A DNA stretch of 64,000 nucleotides, taken from positions 35,874,501-35,938,500 of the forward strand of contig NC_092568.1 in assembly GCF_037975245.1 (NCBI RefSeq). The letters run 5' to 3'. The notes beneath the pieces were generated by a model, which saw only the letters and a list, made by a program, of their open reading frames with translations, made no database searches and was not told where the DNA came from. Positions 24,697-38,035 of this stretch are shown in pieces. Numbering within the stretch: the stretch's first letter is position 1; the number at the start of each line of letters is the position of its first letter. Position numbers and translations under genes: made by a program. The stretch is from Apostichopus japonicus (lineage: Eukaryota > Echinodermata > Holothuroidea > Aspidochirotida > Stichopodidae).

Positions 24697-24702
24697 AATA
24701 AA
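24697..24702 (+). terminator. possible poly(A) signal AATAAA
   Basis: The hexamer lies 184 bp after the stop of the 120-codon frame, just after a pair of TCTAGAA repeats that can form a small hairpin. It is meaningful only if the promoter at 23979 is real. Confidence 0.25.
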
Positions 24703-27700
24703 ACTTCCTCATGGACCGACGTATTAACTTACGTCTTGTTTTTATAAAACAAATTGTTTGGTTTGGTATATCAACAGTCTCATTTCTATGCGGTTTTTCA
24801 AAGTATTGAGCCTTTTCTTGTTTTTAAGGAAATATAGTTCCTTCGGTTGTGCATTCTAGATAAGAGAGTATTATTCTCTACATTATCCATTTATGACGTC
24901 ATATTTGACCTGTCCGTGTTTTCAACTAGACGATTAGGTGGGGGGGGGGGAGTGCGTTGAGCTCGTAAGTTGTATTATACCAATATCTGAAAAATCTGTC
25001 ATCGGGATCAATAAGAAGATAGGAGATCGAGATTACCTTTCTCTTTTCTGATTATCAAATGAGCTGAATTTTGGTCAAACCGTCACGCCTGAGCATGGCT
25101 AAAAACAAAGTTAATGTTCCGGAATCGAAGAGAAATAATAGTTCAGTATTAAGTATTATGTATTACCTGTAATTATCAAGTAACAATGACGTACACGTGT
25201 GATTAGTTTACTGATCTTAAAGAGGTATAGCAGTATATACTATTTTTTATGTTTTTTTTTTGTTTTTTTTTAATTCTTTGATTTTGTTAGTAGTTACCAA
25301 GTAAATTTATCCTTTCTTTAAAAGTAAAAAGAAATACAGTCTGTCCTCAAAGAAGGGGTTCATGAAATACTTACCACGCCTGCTGCGTATTATTCAAATC
25401 CTATATACAATATACAGTTGGACATCAAATTAACGATATCTTATTGAGTATGTATTTAAGTTGTATCTCCTAAAAGTGGCCAAAGCAAATTAGTTGTTAG
25501 GGAAAGATATTTTTGTGTTGAAGTTGCATGTTTATTTATATTAAAATAACTCAGCTGAAGATCAAATCATGCTCAGTTAACTGAGGCTATTGGTGGCATC
25601 TGCTAATTTTTATATTTTTGTTGTTTTTATATTGTTGTTTATAAAGTTACAACAGTATAGTTTCTTTCTCTTCATCGTGCCAAGTGATTGCAAGTGCGTT
25701 GAATTTGCATTTTATGATTCGTTGGAACCTCTTTCACTGGTAATTAATGCAGGGCTTCGAACTATCGGTAATTAAATTTGAACTGCTTGCTGTTTTTCAC
25801 ATTTGATCATTTTTCGTTCTACATTGCCATACGTTTTCCGAGTAAATAGCGAATTCTTCTGCAGATTTTAAATCATGACATTACCCACTTTCTCACTGCT
25901 CATCGTGAATATATGTGTATAAAACTGGTCACTTCAAAGACAAAATGTCTATCAAACCTGCTGTAGTAAATTCCTTGTAATTTAATTTGATAACGAACTT
26001 GATAAGAGAGCATTAGGAAAACGAAAATCGATAAAAGTTCATACAACGGTCACTAAATTGTGCATTGGAATCCTTTGGTAGTATGTTATACAATGAGACC
26101 AACCCTTTTAATCTCAGGAAATGGAAAGATCTGATTTCAGATGAACAGGTTTAAATATATAGTTTTAGGAATTTTACGCACCGGATACACTCTACCATTT
26201 CCTGCCGTAAACTGTAATTCGCTCTCTAATCAGGGCCAAAGGCTTCCTGTCTCGATGTCCTGATTGTTTGTAGGACATATGTAATCTACCATTTTATGTA
26301 TTTCTTAGAACGTTCATTATCTTATAAGACAGGGTTTTGAATTTCGACTGTGTCTGATGAAATGTAAGTTCTATCTGTATGAACATGTTGAATTGATATA
26401 ATGAACATAAGAAGTATTAGATTTAACGTATGTATGTTAATGTACAATTGATTGTTGGCTATACTTCACAAACACATGAGCTTTGTCAGAAGGTTCCCAA
26501 GAGATCCCAGCCTTTTATAAAAGTAACCCGATCAAGTTACTATTTGTCAATACCTTGAGAGAATTTTATGAGATATCGGATAACAAAAAAGATCGATAAC
26601 AAACCCACGATGCCAAAATTTTGTACACGTAACCAGCGATAGTTTCATAGTCTTGAGATTATGACGGATCAGTGTCCTCACTCATCAACTTTCTTATATA
26701 TGTATACACGTGACATGTCGCAAGTCCATTATGTGACACTGGGGTTCTTACCCACGTTAGTTTCATGCTAGTGGTTGTGAAATATATGTGTGTGCCTCTG
26801 GAAAACTTGTCCTGATGATACACATCGAAGCCAATGTAGGAATCTTGGAATGTTAGCATCTTAGATTCATATATAGCAGTTGTCACTTAGTTATAGTGCC
26901 TAGTTAGCATCCAATGAATGGAGGCCCATGACACTTCCCCTTACGTTTTGCAGGCAGAACCCAAATATGAAAGTTGGTATGCCAGACCTTTAAGTGTTCA
27001 CTAAGGGCGCCTTTGGCCATGGGAACCGTTGACCGTTGCGAATGCTATAGGCACTTGCCTCATCTGATTATCCGACACTGCATGTAGAGCAATGGTTCTT
27101 CTTTCATTGAAACTGAACCGCTACTGATGAGCTACCATAAGTTCATCAGAGTTTGAAAAAGGGTAACATTTTCAATTTCTCGCCAGTTTGTTAAACCAGC
27201 TATCCCATGCCACAAGTTGATAACCCTCTGTTGAACCCACAATCGAGCTTAGTGCGTTTATCAACTTCACCAGTAGGTCTATGTTTCATGTTGTAAACCA
27301 ACCACACTGCAAGACTGACTTCCTTTTACCATTACGATATTTTTACTTGCAATGTGACGGAACTTATACTTAACTATACCATTAAAGCCGTACTTGAGAG
27401 TTATCAACCTAGCCACACAATACGACGATGGATAAGACGGAAATTCGTTAGTTCATCGGCCTTAATGGAAACAACATCAGTGTGAACTTTCCAGTACCAG
27501 CCGGAGAGATAATACTATTAACAGAATATAATGTTGTTCAATGAAAAACTTTTACATCAATGACATGGCCAATGATCCTGACGTATTACCCATGTCAATC
27601 GATCTAAGTATCCGTCTGATTGTTCCACTTATAGTTCTATTACACGTTAACAATCCTATTTATATCAAGTCTGCCACACAGCACACGTTGTCAAATATCG

Positions 27701-30700
27701 AATGACAATTGGCATAGTTTTATGCAATATTATATAGTTTGACTGTAGCCTATAAGTGTTTCCGATCATCCAGTAGCTCCTTGAATTAGCACACTTAATA
27801 CAGTCTCGTATAGAACATACGGAATCTAATAGAATACACGTGACGTGAAAAGGGGAATGAACCTCTTTGAGCTCCCAGTTTTGTATTTACAGCAAAAGGT
27901 CGTTTGTTTCTTGGTATAATTACCCACGTGTCTTCATAGTGCTAATCTTCGTGACGACAGTTTGGGATAAGATTTTCATACAAGTTTAATTCGACCGCTG
28001 ATTCACGCAGGAGCTTACAACCGTCAAAGATAAGTTTTCTATATAGCTTTCCTCACCCATGTTAAGCCATTTTACAGTTAATTCTTGCCGTGGGGGCTTT
28101 ACCTGGATATTTCTGATATCAACATCATTGCCGTATAGTTGATTGCACTTTTCAGCTTCTTGTTCAACTCCAGCTCTTACAGGTTATATGGTTGTTGAGA
28201 AATTTCTCCTAGAAAAGTAATAAACAATTTTCGAAACTTTTGAAGTCACTTTTGATTGATTGTTTTTTTCTTTTCTTTTTGGTTGTTATTGTTTGTTTCA
28301 GATTCATCATGTATAATTATTTATTCACCTTGAAAGCCCTGAGGACATAGACGATTGGCAATCTAGGAATTGTCGATAGTGTGTAATGGATTGCGTGGTT
28401 GAATAAACTTGATACATCTCACCGAGTAAGCTTTGGAATACACTGATATATTCCCCCGTAAGCGATATTGAGAATTTGCTCTATAGAACTAACGAGGCAA
28501 ATGCAAGATAAGATGGTGCATCATTTGCAACAATGCGAAGGGTGGTAGAGCATTCTACTTCGTTTTCAATTATACCAACAAATATATAAAAAGAAACGGA
28601 AATGCTGTGGCAGCGACTAAGAGATCCGCCGATGCTGTATATATCCTATTGAATAATAAGAATGTTGTCATATTCGACATCACTTCTAAAGGTATGGATG
28701 ACACTTGTTGTATTCAGTTGAACGACACATAGTTACAATCTTTTCAAATACATATGAGTGTCAAATTAGTGTTGCGCTGTAAAATATATACAGCCATTAA
28801 ATCGGTCAAAGGGTGGCACGTTTGCGTTAATGTGCATATATAGTTAATGTGTAAGGAAAGTGCACTTTAACACATGTGCTCAAGAATCCTTATGATATGA
28901 GAAACACTCCAGTTATGCTTCAGTATCGTCCCCCCCCCTTCCCATTATTTGTATATAAAAGATTGAGGTTTTTGTAGGATCTGAGAAGAATGGTACTCTT
29001 AAACAATGCGTTTCAGCCATGTCAACAAATGAATGTTGGATTTTAGAGATATTTTTCTTGACAATTGTCAAAAAGCGTTGAAATTTCAGAATCGTTTACC
29101 GCACCAAAAAGTGAAACAATTATTCGAAACGGAATCTACCATCTAACAAACATTATAATAAATTTTAAAAGAAAACATAAACACGACGTAACATGTCACA
29201 AATCAAATGTACACCCTAAATGCAAAATGAGGGCACAATTTTGGATGAGCATTGAAAAGGTACCACCAAATTTCGAAATTTATTATTGTCGTTATATGAA
29301 ATGCTATGCGAATCTGATTTTGAGTTACACATGCACTTCGAACATTCCAAAATTACAGTTATCTCTTTCAACTTCTGTCACCGTCATATCCCTATAATTA
29401 AAAGAACGAAACCCCTTTCATTAGTGATATAGGTATGACTCAAAGTTGTTTTTCACGACAATTAAGTTTCTTGGCGGTGCATTGTCATTCATATCGAACA
29501 GGAGAGATCAGTATGAAATTTGTTCCACTTTGTTCTAAAATGACTCACAAATCGTTACAAAAAGAGACGAAATATTGTATTTCCTGTCAACATTTTCATC
29601 AGTTTGGCAGATATGCTAAGAAGTGGGGGAGGGTGTTTCGTTTATTCATAGAAATAACATCATATAAATGTTGACGAACACCGTTAACTTTGTATGTTTC
29701 TAAGGTGAAGATCATATTCTCTGTGAAATATGAGAACTTCCATGAAAATGGTCTAGGCACGCTCCATCGGGCAGAGCTAGGATCGAAATATGAGCAATAT
29801 ACGTCTTGTCAGCCGTAAGTATGGAAATGAGTTCCCCTATCCGCACATTCAAATGTCACGGTGCGGGAATTGGTGTAGCTGATATTTCACACAAGTTACT
29901 ATTTATAATACTCCGTATACCATTTTATAGGCAAAAACCAGCTAGACTGATGAAAAGGTGTGTGGTGAGCTTAAGACGGATAGGGAGTTACAATGAGTCT
30001 GTCACATGTCTATATTCGTCAAGATTATATGGCAAAGATGAATCTGCATCGGCATGCATGTATGAAACATATATATATGTGTCAACATTTTTCGTAGCAA
30101 AATGGCGCAGTGTCACGGACATACCGTAAAGCACGTTGAGAGTAGATCTGAAATTTGTGCATGCTTTTCTGACGAAAATGGTCATACTTGTATGAAATCT
30201 TAAAGAATAGTTTTCCTATTTATCTTAGGTCACCAGAACATATAAAACACTAGTTCACCAAAGAATACATCCATCGCATTTAAGGTTGTTTAAAAATGAC
30301 CTTCCTAAACATATCTCTCTTTTACTTGAGAGGTAAAAGTTGCAGTGATCTGTGCACTTGTGTCTCCAAAAATTGGCAACCAGTCCGAAATCAGTGAGAA
30401 ATCATCTGCAAATATTATTTGAACTTTTGCGACAAATTGCGTGAAGTGACGAAAGCTGCCCAGTTCTTGACATATACACACTGTAAAGCTTAAATGGAAT
30501 AGGTCCCTCAAATACCTTTGACATTTTCATCACTTGACCCCTTTATTTGATTTTGACATTAAAGAGAGAGTGCTTTACAATTCTGTTATATGTTAAACAG
30601 TAAATCCTCTTTAAAATTGCGAACAATTCGCTATTCGGTTTATCGTTTGTTTGCATTAATGTTTACCATTTGGAGTGGAAAGCTTAGAATACTTGATGAC

Positions 30701-31084
30701 TAAACCAGGTGGAAGTTACACGACGGCTTACTAAAGTATATTGTATTTCCCGGAAGTATGTGTTGAATTCTAAACAGTCATACAACAAGTTGAAAGACTA
30801 TATTAGATACATGTTAGATATTACTGTTTGTGAATGGTACACGATGAACGTGCCGCGTTGCATCTTTGCATTCTAACACAATTGAAATATATCGGATACA
30901 TTCCATTCGGTATACAGCAATTTCCACGTATACCAGTATTAAAGGCAATACGTTTAAACTTTGGTTATATTTAAATACTTTACCCTCTTTGAAATTCTGA
31001 CACTAAATCTGTGCGATTTTTTTTCCGTTTTAATGTGTTATTGTTCAACTTAACAGGTGCTTTTAAAACTGAATAATTGTTTCC
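24703..31084. other. non-coding stretch, no recognised gene
   Basis: T-rich and A-rich runs and a poly-G run at 24941-24952 occur. Frames of 79-110 codons at 29065-29397, 29435-29674 and 29806-30129 have no motif or splice support. One possible short exon (26954-27004) is listed separately. Confidence 0.45.
26954..27004 (+). other. possible short terminal exon, 16 codons
   Basis: CTTCCCCTTACGTTTTGCAG ending at 26953 is a good-looking 3' splice site. It is followed in phase 0 by AEPKYESWYARPLSVH and TAA at 27002-27004. The downstream 150 bp are GC-richer than average. The nearest AATAAA is more than 1 kb away and no upstream partner exon is recognised, so this is only a candidate. Confidence 0.15.
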
Positions 31085-31620
31085 GAACAATATGAATGCA
31101 TTTCATTCCAGTCCTTTATACAACAAGTAGAACGTATATCTAATAACTGTCAGCTATTTCTGCTTGTCAATTATAAATGGAATTTTTGACGCCTTGCTGC
31201 ACGCGTGCTGACAAAACTAAAAAGTATGTGTTGAATACCATTACATACAGCAGGTTACGAGGTTATTCAATATAACGTAGAACACATGAACTTTTACTAT
31301 TAAGTTCTTACTGTTTGGGGAATAGCAGGTGATATACGCGCATTTCTGTTTGCGTGCTATTACAACTGAATTATATGTGTTGTCACCATTCCTTTATGCA
31401 ACTGGTTGCAAGTATACCAGAGAGAATGTGGTACGAGAACTGTTACCTACAGCTGGGAGTTGTTCCATAACTACTCCCTGCCGACAGTTACTATGTATAC
31501 TGTGTGTCAATGGTCAATGTTCAGAGGGCCACCTTGCTACATACATGCTATCACAACTGAAGTAATTGTGCTGAGCACCTGTAACAAACAGCAGGTTGCT
31601 TTATACCAGAGATAATGAGG
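31085..31620 (+). repeat. degenerate tandem repeat, about 3 units of 150-195 bp
   Basis: Blocks starting near 31190, 31340 and 31535 share the order: (G)C-rich start with GCTGCACGCGTGCT / TTTGCGTGCTATTAC / CATACATGCTATCAC; AACTGAA..AT.TGTG(T/C)TG; TACA.CAGGTTGC...ATACCAGAGA.AATG. Spacing is uneven because of indels. Divergence is high, so the array is old. No open frame persists across units. Confidence 0.6.
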
Positions 31621-31693
31621 AACAACGAACTATTACTTTTACGTTATTAATGTGTGCCAAAGGTAGGTGGTGTGTTTGCAGCCTTATTTAAGG

Positions 31694-31891
31694 CTAGGGG
31701 AGAATTGGCCTTCCGGCTAACCGGCTCGAAACCAATGGGCCTCTAGGTCGGAGTTCCTCTAAGTCGCGAAATGTGCTAGCTTCTTGCGAGGCGCCACTTG
31801 TGCCGTTTGCTTCAAAGCCCCAATGCCGCCGATTGGATTGTTGAGCCAGTAGCAATTTATGCATCAGTCCGACCTTGCTTAGCGTTTTCAC
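31694..31891 (-). other. GC-rich island with a 65-codon minus-strand frame
   Basis: About 200 bp with GC clearly above 50% sit in roughly 35% GC surroundings, with sharp edges near 31690 and 31895. On the minus strand the frame from 31891 down to the TAG at 31694 is open. It encodes a hydrophilic Arg/Glu-rich segment (for example GASQEASTFRDLEELRPRGP) and lacks an ATG at its left end, so if coding it is an exon or relic. I recognise no domain. A fragment of a mobile element or a small CpG-containing regulatory island are alternatives. Confidence 0.25.
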
Positions 31892-32838
31892 CGTGAACTA
31901 TATATATTGTTACAGAAATAAAATGATGTTTAACTTTCCTTATTTCCTTTTCTGTATTTAAAGTGAGCCTATGTGTAGTTTATGCGGTTAATGTGCAGTG
32001 TAAATGGAATTTAAAAATCATAAAATAAATTTAATTTCTTCATGGTTAGATGTAAATGATCGCTTGGTTTTGTTTCAAACCTACCTTTAAGACATGATTT
32101 CTTCTCTTACAGCTAGCGATAACTTACTGATTCATTCCTTCGTTGAATCAAACATAGACAAAATAAGACGCATGTGTTTCTCCTATGTACCAATTTCTTC
32201 CTCCCCCTTCAATTCCCCCTCTCCAGCCTGCGAACGTCCAAAAAGAACCCCCCCCCCAAAAAAAAAAACAACGGATAAGGATTGGCATATATGCAGCTTA
32301 AAGTAGCATGTATTTAATCTCGGTCAGTCAACCCTTTTTTCTTTTCACGGAAGCTAGATGGATTATTTTCGTCTATTCAACTCTTTATGCCTGCAAAGAT
32401 GGGTTTATTCCATAAGGACAGAAACCCGTCTCCTCAAACATTTACATTTGTGTGCACCGAAGAAATGTGGTATGCTGCTGATATCACAGAGTGAAATGCG
32501 CCTAATTAGCTTTATCCCTGGGGATGAATCGTGTGCTAATATAGAGCCTTCTTCGGTGTCATTAAACCAGAAAATCAACTAGCAGGCTAGCTTAAGGATA
32601 TCACAAATTCAGAACTTAATGCAAAACTGTCCGATGGCATGAAATTTGAGTGAGTCGGTAAAAAATGATTTTAGCTGAGGAACAAACGAAATACTTGCCC
32701 TATGACCTTGGCATTTTAACTATTTAAACGAATGTGAAATGATTGCTTTTTTTAAGCAAAGAGTGCACCAAAATCGAAGAGACTCCCATGAACCTTGATG
32801 CTCTTAGTCATACTTGTGTTTTCGAGGCTATAGATATA
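31892..32838. other. non-coding stretch, no recognised gene
   Basis: Contains a C-run/A-run junction near 32248-32272 and short frames without support. Confidence 0.5.
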
Positions 32839-33310
32839 GGCTTCCAGAAAGTAGTGAAATATTTTCAAAAACACTAAAGCACGAAGCAAATATTATATTT
32901 TAGAGATTCTCTATTCTCATGGAGAGGGATGCGATCTGACCATAACAACTCTCTGATCTGACACTTCGAGAAAGTAGTAACGGTTTGTTCTAAAAACTAC
33001 TGCAGCAAGCTTATGATATACTTTAAGGATACTCTATTCTCATGGAGTTAGATGCAAACACTTCCAGAAAATAACAACATGTTTTGTCACTCTAAGTCAA
33101 CAAGCTTATGATATATGCCAATGATATATTTTAAAGATGTTGTGTTTTCATGGAGAGCAGCGCTTTCTGACACTTCCAGATGTAGTAACAGTTTTTGTAA
33201 CACTAACGTAACAAGCTAAGGATATATTTTAAGAATGCTCTATATCTCATGGAGATAAATGCTAACACCCCCTGAAAGGATTAACATATTTTGTTACACT
33301 AATGCAACAA
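32839..33310 (+). repeat. degenerate tandem repeat, about 4.5 units of 95-125 bp
   Basis: Each unit carries CTTCCAGAAA.TA.TAAC....TTTTGT.ACACTAA.GCAACAAGCTTATGATATA, then TTTTAA.GAT.CTCTATTCTCATGGAGA. The CTCATGGAG block recurs near 32909, 33032, 33141 and 33236, with spacings of about 123, 110 and 96 bp. Unit length shrinks along the array through internal deletions. Confidence 0.85.
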
Positions 33311-33399
33311 AATAACAGTATTATTTAGTGGTGTTATTAGTAGTCACCGTGAAAAACATTACCTAGCCCTTACTTGGTGTATTCAAAATCGCCGGGTAA

Positions 33400-33436
33400 C
33401 TATACTATACTGCAACGCAGTACTAGTATAGTATAA
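33400..33436. other. short imperfect hairpin
   Basis: ACTATACTATACTGC and its near reverse complement CAGTACTAGTATAGTAT flank the loop AACG. It lies just after the 32.8-33.3 kb array. Confidence 0.5.
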
Positions 33437-34441
33437 TACTGCACTTTTGTCTACATTCATAGAGTTATGTTTATTATCATATCTGAGTCAATTATATTTA
33501 TAATCAGGGTGACCTAATTATTTTTGTTTGTCATGTGAACCATCACGTTGACGATCATATAAGCTTACAGCTTTTGACGATGTTTAGGCTCATACTTACA
33601 GGTAAATTATTTCATGATATGGAATAATTATTGTAATGAGCGTTAAGCAACTATACATGATGATACTAACATGTGGCATATTAAACGGAGAAAAACGCAA
33701 TATAAAAACAATTCCTTTCTTACATACTAAAGAATAGAATGTTTGACGTCGACGTAAAGCAAGCGCATAATTGCTTATTATGATCTTGAGTTATCCACGC
33801 ATCACTTATTTTACATAACAAGAACTTAACACATATGTTAGCCTGCTCAATATTATAATTCGACGATAGTACCAATTTATAGCAGTTTTGCATTTTAGAA
33901 TTATCTCGTGTGAAACAGAATAATGTGTAAACCATATGTAAGTTGAATTATTTAGTCATTTAACTGTTTTACTTACATGCCTGTGAAATTTTAATGCAAT
34001 GTTTAATGGTCTATATTTCATAACCTGAGACGTTTTTCTGGAAGCGATTTGAAACATTATCAGACTGATTAAACATCATAACATCATATAATATAGTAAT
34101 TGATACGTAGTGACAAAATAAGCAGCTGTTTTTTTTTTTTGTAAATATAACTTGCTGGAGTTAATACTCCTCCGCCATCCAAATAAAGGACCATAATTTT
34201 GAAAATCAGAACTATGCATCACAAATAAACATGAAAAAATGACTTTACGTGATTTTTGAGATGGTTAGCATCTCCAAATAGAGAGTTAAATGGTTTAATA
34301 AATATATTGAGAGATGTCTATGATTTACGCTATGAAAAAATGACTACCGCATTGATACTACGAAACTCTTGTAAATATAGCAACGCCGGTTGACATAGAT
34401 AGATGCATCCACTTTAGACGGGTTGACTGGCATCCAAAAAT
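33437..34441. other. non-coding stretch, no recognised feature
   Basis: Very AT-rich; only one short minus-strand frame (33720-33935) without support. Confidence 0.5.
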
Positions 34442-34680
34442 TTAAGTGGTTGCCAGAGGGTGATCTAGAAGGATATGAATGTCACATGATGCTTTCCATC
34501 GATCATAGGTCAGTATACGAACAGATAAAATCCACCAAATCTGCTGTTCATCGCCTTGTGCCCAATTATAGAAAGTAATCCAATATTGACCACGGGATTC
34601 AGCATAGTTTCTGCGGCATAAAAAAGCCCGCCAAATGGGCCGGAAAGAACTCGATGAATTAACCATGCAGCGTCAGTATA
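34442..34680 (-). other. coding-like island open in two minus-strand frames
   Basis: One frame (34666-34442, ATG start, 74 codons) is Trp-rich and includes ESRGQYWITFYNWAQGDEQQ. The overlapping frame, from about 34680 to a TGA near 34520, reads hydrophobic and membrane-like with WLIHRVLSGPFGGLFYAAET and LNPVVNIGLLSIIGH. Both are unusually protein-like for this window and GC is raised. No splice acceptor or family match is evident. At most one frame can be the original; a relic exon is the simplest reading. Confidence 0.2.
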
Positions 34681-34697
34681 AGGTGTTTTAAGATGTT

Positions 34698-34727
34698 TAT
34701 ATATTTATATATATATATATATATATT
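34698..34727. repeat. (TA)n microsatellite
   Basis: A TA tract with one TTTA interruption, directly beside the island at 34442-34680. Confidence 0.9.
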
Positions 34728-36227
34728 AATACGTCCTCTGCATTTGATTTGAATTGTGTTATGATACTGATTCATACATTTGGCACAACGATACAATATC
34801 AGTCAGATGCATCTATACATGGCCTTCGTGTTATACTTAATTAGCTTAACATAAAATTTAATCGACAAAAATCATGGTGGATATTTTCAAATGGTCTTCC
34901 GTTATTTATAAAGCCGTGATGAAAGCAAATAAGGAAGCATGCCAAAGTGCAACCACTTTATTTATGTAATTTCTTGTTCTAGTGTCAATTTCCCTTTTTC
35001 TGATTTTTAACCATTCCAATCATTCTTACCTTCGAGGTAGATCGAAACTTGAGAATATCTTTCGATCATCACTTTTTCAACGCTCATGATTCTTATTATG
35101 CTTATAATTTCCAGAAGGAGGAACGGACTTTTGACACCATATGTAGTAAAACTATTCAAAATGTCCAAAGTTTTGTTTTGCTTAGAATGTATAAAATATA
35201 TTATCAAACTTAAATCCTATTATTCTATTGTATTTTAAAATATGATTATAAGTTATAAAGATGTACACGCTTGTGCGTGCATAATAACAATCTCACTTAT
35301 TAATACTTAACATCACATTTAGACTTGTATCCATTCATCGATATTTTCACCTTATCTCTTTAATTCATCATGAAATATTACCGTTCATTTGAAACACATA
35401 AGAAATGCAACAACTGTGTCAGATGTAGCTTATTTCTTACACATTTTGAATTCTAAACAGTGCGAAATCACATTTTTGGGGTGTCCACACTGGCCAATAT
35501 GTTCGAAGAGTGATTTCAATATTTCTCCTCGGAGCACTTCTTTCAACTGAAAGTCTTGTAGTGTGCAAACCTTACGAGTTGGTTTGACGTCACTCTCTTG
35601 TAAGATTTAATTTACTGCTTTAAAGAGTCATCATCATACCATGGCACTCTCTAATAGATAATTCCAACTTTTTTTTAGGTAATACATTGGAGTTACTTGC
35701 GTAGCAGTCATTATCATTTTGCCATAATTGCTGATCGTTCGTGAACGGCATGAAAAGAGGTATAGTTTTGAAATCAACCTCGAGTCTTTGCAAACATGAC
35801 ACTAACAAATGATTTACATTTAATGAATCTCATGACACATTTCCTTGGGTCAGACAAAACCGGTTCAATGACTCTTCATGGCAGTAGAAACTCTTAACAT
35901 AGTAACAGGTTAGCAGTTTATGGTACTTATGGACAGAAAGTTAAATGTGCCAATTGTTTACCCTTATATCGACCAAATTGATATTTCCCCACAAGATTCT
36001 GATTCTGATGAACGTGCAGAATAATCTGAAATATCGCGTCATATCGAACATAATTCCTACATCCTTAATTGAATAGACAAACATAATAATACAATAATAT
36101 GATTATGTGTGCTACAGGCGTTACCAAGAAAAAACATTTGGTGGGTGACAATAACAAATAAGTTAATATATTAACTCGTATCTAATATAGTCTATTGTTT
36201 TCATTACAGCTGGCTTACCCTATTTAC

Positions 36228-36230
<3 letters not shown>
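34728..36230. other. non-coding stretch, no recognised feature
   Basis: AT-rich with short frames only; no repeat or splice-bounded island noticed. Confidence 0.5.

Positions 36231-36274
<44 letters not shown>
36231..36274. repeat. (TA)n microsatellite
   Basis: An uninterrupted TA dinucleotide run of about 22 units. Confidence 0.95.
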
Positions 36275-36276
<2 letters not shown>

Positions 36277-38035
36277 CACAGAAAAAAATATGAAAACGTT
36301 GTCAGTGTGATATTGCTCACGTATATGTGGGCAATTTTGTACATGCCGTTATCGCCGAAGCCGTGATAATAACGCAGTGTATGTCCAACGAATGGTTACA
36401 GCGATCTAGATACAAAGCCGTATACATTACAAAGAGATATCATTCAATTGTGTGATAACTGCTAAAAAAAGAATCATCGCCACTACGTACAAAGGAGTGA
36501 AATCTAAAAATATATTCTTCACAAGCTATACCTCGGCGCAGGCACAGAACGTACACATCAGCACAAGCACTGTCCATCAGTCTGTATAAGCGACAGCATA
36601 AAGAATGAAAACATTCTTTGAACATTTCATGTGTAAATTGGTGAACATCTGGGCAGATGTTTGTTCGAGAGATCCAATGGACCACTTTTGCTTCTGAATT
36701 CATGCATGAGGTCAGCATTGAGACGATTCGAATTACGAGACGTTATTTTCAGAAAATAAATCGCAAGTGTTATCAGGTTGTACTGAATTATTGCGCATAC
36801 AGGTTTAGACATTTTACCAGATATTCATGTTCATTTTAATAAGATTCAAGAAATAGATTAATAAGGACGGGTGAATGTCCTCACGACGATTTCCCTAAAA
36901 GAAGTCAAGTTTTAATTAAGTAAGTATAATGCTTACTTCTTTATTTCTTGCATAAATCCAGAAATGTTCTTAAAGTCAATTGTCTCATACCTGGAACTCC
37001 TCAGTAGGTCAAAAATCTCCGTGCTTACAAAGAAAAGGAAGAAAGTGAAGAGGTTCTATTTGATTAAATCATCAGGCTTCGACCACAACATCAAACCGAT
37101 GTAGAACCAGTTGTCAAGTTAATTAAACAACACGTCGGAATAGGGAAAGCGCCGAAAGGTCGTAGAATAAAAATATAGTGAAAGCTTTTGACTGATCCTT
37201 ATAATGCTGATAGGATCAAACTAATCTATACTGGCATTACAGGCTAGAATTCATTTCGAATTCTGGAGCAGAAGAAAAGACCGATTAAAAGTCAGAGCTA
37301 AATTTGTTCGTCCTCATGCCAAGCTACATTAATTTCTTCTTCTTTCTTGCAGATTGTTGATTCATTCGGAATTATCTCATTTGCCAATATCATTATGGAT
37401 AGGAAAAGGTCGGAAAACAAATTGGTTTTTTCTCTTTAGCAAAACATTTTCTTCGGCAGAAAATTAGAATTTCGTAGACCTTTTGCCTCCTTACTTATAT
37501 ATATATATTTCATTATCTGCCATGACAGGGATAAGAAAGCTAAATCATTGAAAAAATTAGTCTTTAGTAATTGTATTGTTTTACATATAATTATATATGA
37601 AAAAAAAAATATATTAGTAAACCAGCTATTCGGGGTTTTTGGTCATCAATTTCCTGAATTTAAATTTTCAAAGTACTATACAAAACATGTGATTCCACGT
37701 TAACAACTAGCTAGTTTTTTTCTCACCAAATCAATGTTAATTAGCGTGTAATTAATTAACTCATTTATTTATTCGATTCCTACAAATTTCTACAAAATAC
37801 ATATTCACATTAGTATCAATTGCATGCAAAAAGGGGGAACACAGATTAATATTTCAAAATATAATAATTGGATTTCACTTATAAAGTACCGTAATACAAA
37901 TTACGTCAAATATTCTCACATATATAGCAGTACTCAAATGAAGAAAACCAATAAAGTGCTTTTACGATGTCGCTCTTTGAGAGTTATGTCCAATGTCATA
38001 TTTCTATCATTCAACATTCATCGACTTTTATAGGA

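Noticed and set aside
29065-29397. 110-codon + strand frame
   Set aside because: Random-looking composition, no TATA box, splice site or poly(A) context tied to it.
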